From: Prevotellaceae bacterium
Lineage (GTDB): Bacteria; Bacteroidota; Bacteroidia; Bacteroidales; UBA932
DNA length: 9,451 nucleotides
Direction of reading: 5' to 3'
Assembly: GCA_031258915.1 (NCBI GenBank)
Contig: JAIRMD010000125.1
Span: 1 to 9,451 of the forward strand
How positions within the stretch are numbered: position 1 is the first letter of the stretch; the number at the start of each line of letters is the position of its first letter. Below are positions 5,780-9,451 of this stretch, piece after piece. A model generated the notes under the pieces. That model was not told where the DNA came from and searched no databases. It saw only the letters and a program-made list of their open reading frames with translations. The position numbers and the translations under genes were made by a program.

Positions 5780-7795
5780 CTATTCGCTATCCGCTTTTCT
5801 ATAAATCTTCATGGCATATCCACCGCCGGGGGCCATAGCTACGGTAATTTTCCGGTTGGCCGGAATGCTTACAGCATCCTTGATGTAGTCTCTTGCGGCG
5901 CGGTCGGCATTTATGCCGTCGCGGAAAATTTCGGCGACAAACGCGCCTTCGCCAAGGAACGAGAGGTCTACCTCCACGCTGCGAGCGCTCCAGTCGCCCA
6001 TGCCGCCAACGTACCACTCGCCGGCTTTGCGGCGGGCAACAGCAATGTACTTCCCTATTTCGCCGTCAAGCACCTTTGTTTCGTCCCATACGGTAGGGAT
6101 GGCGGCAATGAAGGCGGTGCACTCCTGCTCCTGCAGGTAGGCAGGAGGGGCATCGCACATCATGTTGAGCGGCGACTCGAAGATGACGTACTGCGCCAGC
6201 TGGCGGCAGCGCGTGCCCTGACTCATCGGCTCGCTGTACACCGCACGGTAGCTCTGCCGCGTGGCGTTGCGCATGGCACCCTGCGTGTAGTCCATTGGCC
6301 CGGCAACCATACGGATGAACGGGATGGTAAGCTCGTACGCTACCTGATCTACCTTTGATGCCCACTTCATTTGCTCCAGCCCGAATACGGCCTCAAAGTT
6401 GAGCACGTTGGGGTAGGTGCGCTGCAAGCCCGTTGGCTTGTAGGCTCCGTGAAAATCTATCAGGAGGTGATACTTGGCGGCAACGGCCGCCGTGCGCAGG
6501 TAAAAATCGACCATCTGCTGGTCGTCGCGGTCCATGAAGTCCACCTTAAATCCCCTGATGCCCATTTCGGAGTAGCGCCTGCATACGGCCTCCATATCCC
6601 TGTTGAAGGCGTAGTAGCCGGCCCAGAGGATTAGCCCTACGCTTTTGGAGGTAGCGTAGCGCACCAGCTCCGGCAAGTCTATTTCCGGCACTACCTGCAT
6701 CAAATCGGCTTTTTTGTTCACCGACCACCCTTCGTCGAGGATGACGTACTCAAGCCCAAGCTGCGCAGCGGCGTCAATGTAGTACTTGTAGGTGCTGTTG
6801 TTGACCCCTGCGCGGAAGTTCACGCCGTAAATATTCCAGTCGTTCCACCAGTCCCACATTACCTTGCCCGGCTTAATCCACGAAATGTCGTTGATGCGGC
6901 TTGGCGAGGCGAGCTTGTACACCATATCGTTGTCGGCCAGCTCAGCGTCCTTTTCGGCTACGATTACGATTCGCCACGGGAGCTCCGCTTTTCCGCCGCC
7001 AAAGCGTGCGATGTAAGGCTCGCGCGTCAGCACTTTTTCCTGCAGCATGTTGTGGCCTCCCTGCTGCACCTCCTTGGGGCAGGCCGCAAAAACGCCCTTG
7101 AGGGTTTTGGAGGCGGAGGCATTTGAGAGGAACATGCCCGGATAGCTGAGCAGGTCGGCCTCCGTGATGCATACCTTTTTCCCCTTTGCGCTCTCCACCA
7201 GCACGGGCAGGAACGCCAGCCGCAGCGTATCCCAGCCCGAAAGCGGCGCGACGTGGTACGTATTTTCAAAAGAGTTGAAGAATTGCGCCTCAAACGAAGC
7301 GTTGCTGCTGCTGCTGCCTGTTCGGACGTATGGGATGTAGGCTTTGCCGTCGTCGGGGAAGCGGAACTCTGCCTGCTCATCTGCCACAAAAAAAGGTTTT
7401 TTTTGCGAGGCCTCAAATCTGTACGCCACCCCGTCGTCGTACGCCCTGAAGGTTATGCTGTAGCCGCCCTTAAAGCGCAACTTGAGTTCGTTGTAGCGCT
7501 CCTCGACCTCAGCCTTTTTGTACAGCGGAGAGGCAATGACGCCGCTTACGGTGCGAGCTTCCTGCTTCGTCAGGCGCGGGTCAACGCCCCACTTCGTGCC
7601 ATCGGTAAACGTCATGGATATGGTGGAGCTGTCGAGCACTACGTCGCCCTGATGCAGCACGGAGTAGCTGATGGTTTTGCCCACAGCAATTTCTACTTTC
7701 AGCGCTCCCGAAGGGGATTGCAGCGCAAGCTGCTTTTGCCCAAGCAGCAGCATAGGCAGCAGCATGAGCGTAGTGAAGAATATATTTTTTTGCAT
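5780..7795 (-). CDS. Secreted GH97 glycosidase, retaining alpha-galactosidase-like
   Basis: This is a glycoside hydrolase family 97 enzyme, expected to cleave alpha-linked sugars in the periplasm or at the cell surface. The start at 7795 (671 residues) begins a Sec signal peptide with likely cleavage at L-L-G|Q (19/20). The upstream in-frame ATG at 7837 would prepend residues read from AT-rich direct repeats. Domains: an N-terminal beta-sandwich (about 22-300), a catalytic (beta/alpha)8 barrel (about 305-560; VMWDWWNDW, YVILDEGW, GFKVDFMDRDDQ, LIDFHGAYKPTG, RMVAGPMDYTQGA) and a C-terminal beta domain (about 565-671). Asp419 in VDFMDR and Glu474 in FGLEQ have the same 55-residue spacing as the nucleophile and acid/base of Bacteroides thetaiotaomicron BtGH97b (Asp415/Glu470, from memory). 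The position that holds a catalytic Glu in SusB-type inverting enzymes (HEA) is Gly here (HGA). That favours the retaining subgroup; alpha-galactosidase specificity is inferred. No SusCD-like neighbours are in view. Confidence 0.92.
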   Translation of the reverse strand: MQKNIFFTTLMLLPMLLLGQKQLALQSPSGALKVEIAVGKTISYSVLHQGDVVLDSSTISMTFTDGTKWGVDPRLTKQEARTVSGVIASPLYKKAEVEERYNELKLRFKGGYSITFRAYDDGVAYRFEASQKKPFFVADEQAEFRFPDDGKAYIPYVRTGSSSSNASFEAQFFNSFENTYHVAPLSGWDTLRLAFLPVLVESAKGKKVCITEADLLSYPGMFLSNASASKTLKGVFAACPKEVQQGGHNMLQEKVLTREPYIARFGGGKAELPWRIVIVAEKDAELADNDMVYKLASPSRINDISWIKPGKVMWDWWNDWNIYGVNFRAGVNNSTYKYYIDAAAQLGLEYVILDEGWSVNKKADLMQVVPEIDLPELVRYATSKSVGLILWAGYYAFNRDMEAVCRRYSEMGIRGFKVDFMDRDDQQMVDFYLRTAAVAAKYHLLIDFHGAYKPTGLQRTYPNVLNFEAVFGLEQMKWASKVDQVAYELTIPFIRMVAGPMDYTQGAMRNATRQSYRAVYSEPMSQGTRCRQLAQYVIFESPLNMMCDAPPAYLQEQECTAFIAAIPTVWDETKVLDGEIGKYIAVARRKAGEWYVGGMGDWSARSVEVDLSFLGEGAFVAEIFRDGINADRAARDYIKDAVSIPANRKITVAMAPGGGYAMKIYRKADSE

Positions 7796-7804
7796 GATAT
7801 TTAA

Positions 7805-7833
7805 TGAATTATGAATTATAAGTGGTGAATTAT
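7805..7833. repeat. Three direct copies of TGAATTAT in the GH97 5' leader
   Basis: The octamer TGAATTAT occurs at 7805-7812, 7812-7819 and 7826-7833 (ATAATTCA on the coding strand), immediately upstream of the chosen GH97 start. Short AATTCAT-type repeats are common in AT-rich leaders of Bacteroidota. The repeats explain why the reading frame extends upstream of the true start as low-complexity residues (NSPLIIHNSLNI). Confidence 0.7.
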
Positions 7834-7841
7834 GCATGAGG

Positions 7842-7849
7842 CAAAGTTA
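7842..7849 (-). promoter_or_regulatory. Candidate -7 element for the GH97 gene
   Basis: On the - strand this reads TAACTTTG, an exact match to the Bacteroidota -7 consensus TAnnTTTG. It lies 46 bp before the chosen start, which would give a leader of roughly 40 nt. I see no good TTTG-like -33 element at the usual spacing. It suggests that the GH97 gene can be transcribed independently of the transferase gene upstream. Confidence 0.5.
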
Positions 7850-7909
7850 GCATTAAATCTTGGCATTACGCGCAGCTGCATAAAATGTTTCGTAAAAATT
7901 ATAAAAACC

Positions 7910-8527
7910 TTACTTTTTCGCGTATGCAACAGCAATATCACCAATAACCTTGTAGTGGACAGTAAAGCATGAAGACTTCCCTTTTCCTGCAAAAAGCGCC
8001 GCTAAGCTTCCTTCTTCGTCAACGTTAAGCAGGTTAAGCAGTATGTGCTTCGCAAAATCTACGCCTTCTTCGCCGGCGAGCTTGTAAACGGTCTCTTTGG
8101 CGCACCACGCCACGCACAGCTGCACCGGCGCTCTGCAGTGCGCCAACTCGCCTGCCGAAAGGTAGCGCGGCGCAACCTTTGCGAAGCTGCGCGATATCTC
8201 CTCTACATCCACCCCCACCTCCCTGCACGGGTGCAGCGCCACAGCCACGCAACGGCGCGTGTGCGAAATGCTGATGCGGTGCGAGTCTGCCGCAAGGTAG
8301 GGCTTTCCGTTGGGGTAGTGGTGCAGCGCATCCTCAACGCCCAGCGTGTGGTGCAGCAGCTGGAGCGCTGCCGTGCGCTCGCGCATCCGCTTGGCGCTGC
8401 CCAGCAGCCGGTACTCCTGCGCCTCCTGCGCCGAAAAGAACTTATCGGGCAGCAGGGAGTCGCTGTCCGGAATTTCGGCTACGGCAATGCACGAGCCGTC
8501 GCAGTGGGCTTGTCGAAAAAGAAGCAT
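7910..8527 (-). CDS. Sfp-type 4'-phosphopantetheinyl transferase
   Basis: The enzyme transfers the phosphopantetheine arm of coenzyme A to a serine of a carrier protein (acyl, peptidyl or aryl), making it active in fatty-acid, polyketide or related synthesis in the cytoplasm. The 205-residue length is short for Sfp-type but usual for Bacteroidota members. Visible motifs in order: YPNGKPYL (71-78), HRISISHT (83-90), VGVDVEE (104-110) with the Mg-binding Asp107 and Glu109, and the WCAKETVYKLAG motif (141-152) with Trp141, Lys144, Glu145 and Lys149. All key residues are present, so the enzyme should be active. The substrate cannot be told; no carrier protein or synthase is in the window, so it may be the cell's general transferase. 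It is transcribed toward the GH97 gene, 114 bp away, and divergently from the gene at 8762. Its G+C content is high (about 70% in parts). Confidence 0.92.
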   Translation of the reverse strand: MLLFRQAHCDGSCIAVAEIPDSDSLLPDKFFSAQEAQEYRLLGSAKRMRERTAALQLLHHTLGVEDALHHYPNGKPYLAADSHRISISHTRRCVAVALHPCREVGVDVEEISRSFAKVAPRYLSAGELAHCRAPVQLCVAWCAKETVYKLAGEEGVDFAKHILLNLLNVDEEGSLAALFAGKGKSSCFTVHYKVIGDIAVAYAKK

Positions 8528-8555
8528 GGCTATATCTGCTGCTATAGTTGGGGCG

Positions 8556-8587
8556 TAAAGATAGGCATTAAGATTGAGAGCTGAAAA
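8556..8587 (-). promoter_or_regulatory. Candidate promoter for the phosphopantetheinyl transferase gene
   Basis: On the - strand TTTT (8584-8587) is followed after exactly 20 bp by TATCTTTA (8556-8563), which matches seven of eight positions (including the two free ones) of the Bacteroidota -7 element TAnnTTTG. The transcript would have a leader of about 20-25 nt before the ATG at 8527. The -33 box is weak. Confidence 0.35.
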
Positions 8588-8617
8588 CCTTAATAATACT
8601 TCGATAATAATTTATAG

Positions 8618-8649
8618 CTTGCTTGCGTAAAAATTTTTTACTACGTTTG
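8618..8649 (+). promoter_or_regulatory. Candidate promoter for the secreted-protein gene at 8762
   Basis: CTTG (8618-8621) is followed after 20 bp by TACGTTTG (8642-8649), an exact match to the Bacteroidota -7 consensus TAnnTTTG with a near-consensus -33 box at normal spacing. Transcription would start near 8655, leaving an untranslated leader of about 105 nt, long for this window. Confidence 0.5.
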
Positions 8650-8677
8650 AAATCATTTTTTTATACAGCACCGAAGC

Positions 8678-8702
8678 AAATCATCGCACTGTGATTTTTT
8701 TT
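8678..8702 (+). terminator. Weak terminator-like hairpin in the leader of the gene at 8762
   Basis: AAATCA (8678-8683) pairs with TGATTT (8692-8697) around an 8-base loop, and an uninterrupted T-run covers 8695-8702. The layout is that of an intrinsic terminator, but the stem has one G-C pair only, so it would be inefficient. Lying between the candidate promoter and the start codon, it could act as an attenuator. A second possible stem (ATGCTG 8720-8725 with CAGCAT 8745-8750) sits just before the ATG. Confidence 0.3.
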
Positions 8703-8761
8703 GGGGGAGCCTCGCGCTAATGCTGAGCTTACACTGCACGCGGGCAGCATAACACAAAACT

Positions 8762-9451
8762 ATGAAAACGATTTTTAAACTACTTTTACTTCTTGCCGTC
8801 GTGGTGGCGGGAAGCGGGAGAGTACGTGGCGAAATTCGTACTATAACCATAACGGCGGATTCAATAAAGCATGGAGGAGGTACGCTTAACTCCGGCAACT
8901 ACAACAATGGTGCAGAGAGAACCTGGACACAGGACGATGTTTCTTTTGGAGGAAAGGCAATTACCGAAGGGACTGGCGTTAACGCAGACGCTATTCAGAT
9001 GGAAGCCGCTAACGGTGTGCTATACAACACTACGCCGCTCCCCGGAAAAATTGTGAGCATTGAGCTACATAGCGTAAGCACGCCGCGGCCTTCTTCGTGC
9101 TACGGCGGGAAGACATCACGCTTAGTAAACAGCGACACCGGCAGCTACAGCGTAACCGACGGAACACGGGTTGGCTTAGCATCAGATACAGGTTGGACTG
9201 CCGAGGATTTTAGCGGAACGGAGTACGTGTTTTTTGCAATTAAAAGAGGTAGTTCTGCTGCTTACTTGTCTTCGGTGGTAATTACCTGCGATGTACCCCT
9301 TCCCCCTCCATCGGTAAGCATGTCGCCAAGTGCGCTGGCGTTTGGCACGGTGCGCGTTGATACCTTCAGGACGCTGCGGCTCAACATCAAGGGTGCCTAC
9401 CTGACGCAGGATATTACGCTGTCTATCAGCGCTGATACGGCATCGGTATTT
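8762..9451 (+). CDS. Secreted multidomain protein with ASH-like domain, N-terminal part
   Basis: The frame from ATG 8762 stays open to the window's end (230 codons, no stop), so the gene is cut by the right edge. Residues 1 to about 23 form a Sec signal peptide (Lys2, hydrophobic 4-16). Residues about 24-177 look like a beta-rich extracellular domain (VLYNTTPLPGKIVSIELHSV; SGTEYVFFAIKRGSSAAYLS; SSVVIT) of a type repeated in many Bacteroidota surface and nuclease-like proteins; I cannot name its family firmly. A proline-rich linker (PLPPPSVSMSP, 179-189) leads into a second beta domain from about 190 (ALAFGTVRVDTFRTLRLNIK; LTQDITLSIS). This resembles the ASH/choice-of-anchor immunoglobulin-like modules often found in such proteins. 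Most have a C-terminal T9SS sorting domain, which would make it a client of the adjacent system, but that part is not visible. Function is unknown. Confidence 0.85.
   Translation, partial: MKTIFKLLLLLAVVVAGSGRVRGEIRTITITADSIKHGGGTLNSGNYNNGAERTWTQDDVSFGGKAITEGTGVNADAIQMEAANGVLYNTTPLPGKIVSIELHSVSTPRPSSCYGGKTSRLVNSDTGSYSVTDGTRVGLASDTGWTAEDFSGTEYVFFAIKRGSSAAYLSSVVITCDVPLPPPSVSMSPSALAFGTVRVDTFRTLRLNIKGAYLTQDITLSISADTASVF

Noticed and set aside
5729..6358. 209-codon + strand open frame across the end of gldN and antisense to the GH97 gene
   Set aside because: It overlaps the well-supported GH97 catalytic and C-terminal coding region on the other strand, shows no recognisable family features, and is explained by the high G+C of that gene.
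7253..7804. 183-codon + strand open frame antisense to the GH97 N-terminal part
   Set aside because: It lies wholly within the GH97 coding sequence and has no domain signature or start context of its own.
7796..7837. Upstream in-frame ATG for the GH97 gene
   Set aside because: The added residues are read from AT-rich direct repeats, and the signal peptide starts at 7795.
8045..8584. 179-codon + strand open frame antisense to the phosphopantetheinyl transferase gene
   Set aside because: The opposite strand encodes all transferase motifs; the antisense translation is Arg/Ala/Val-rich low-complexity sequence typical of shadow frames.

Overview
The window comes from a member of the Bacteroidota, most likely from the Bacteroidales side of the phylum. 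This rests on gene content: a contiguous type IX secretion system (T9SS) block in the order porP-gldK-gldL-gldM-gldN (porPKLMN in Porphyromonas nomenclature), a GH97 glycosidase, no Shine-Dalgarno-like sequences before the genes, and -7 elements that fit the Bacteroidota TAnnTTTG consensus. The species cannot be named from the sequence.

Bases 1-5754 (+ strand) hold the T9SS block. It contains the 3' end of a PorP/SprF-family outer-membrane protein, then the lipoprotein GldK, the inner-membrane motor proteins GldL and GldM, and the periplasmic GldN. Gaps are short (27, 89, 89 and 48 bp) and no convincing terminator lies in them, so the genes probably form one operon whose promoter is left of the window. 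Together they encode the energised core: GldL and GldM form the proton-driven rotary motor in the inner membrane, and GldM reaches across the periplasm to the GldK/GldN ring under the outer membrane. The notable departure is GldL. At 456 residues it is much longer than characterised homologues, and it carries four exact-length 33-residue repeats that resolve into twelve 11-residue (hendecad) units between its membrane hairpin and its conserved C-terminal part.

Bases 5780-8527 (- strand, convergent with gldN) hold a secreted GH97 glycosidase of the retaining, alpha-galactosidase-like type and, upstream of it in transcription, an Sfp-type 4'-phosphopantetheinyl transferase. They are separated by 114 bp containing a likely promoter for the GH97 gene. 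The transferase gene is much richer in G+C than the 5' part of gldK.

Bases 8528-8761 are a divergent intergenic region with a candidate promoter in each direction and a leader of about 100 nt that may fold. Bases 8762-9451 (+ strand) begin a secreted multidomain protein that runs off the right edge. It is a plausible T9SS client, but its C-terminus is not visible. I see no RNA genes, CRISPR arrays, insertion sequences or phage genes. The T9SS itself is well described; the possibly new element is the hendecad-repeat extension of GldL.
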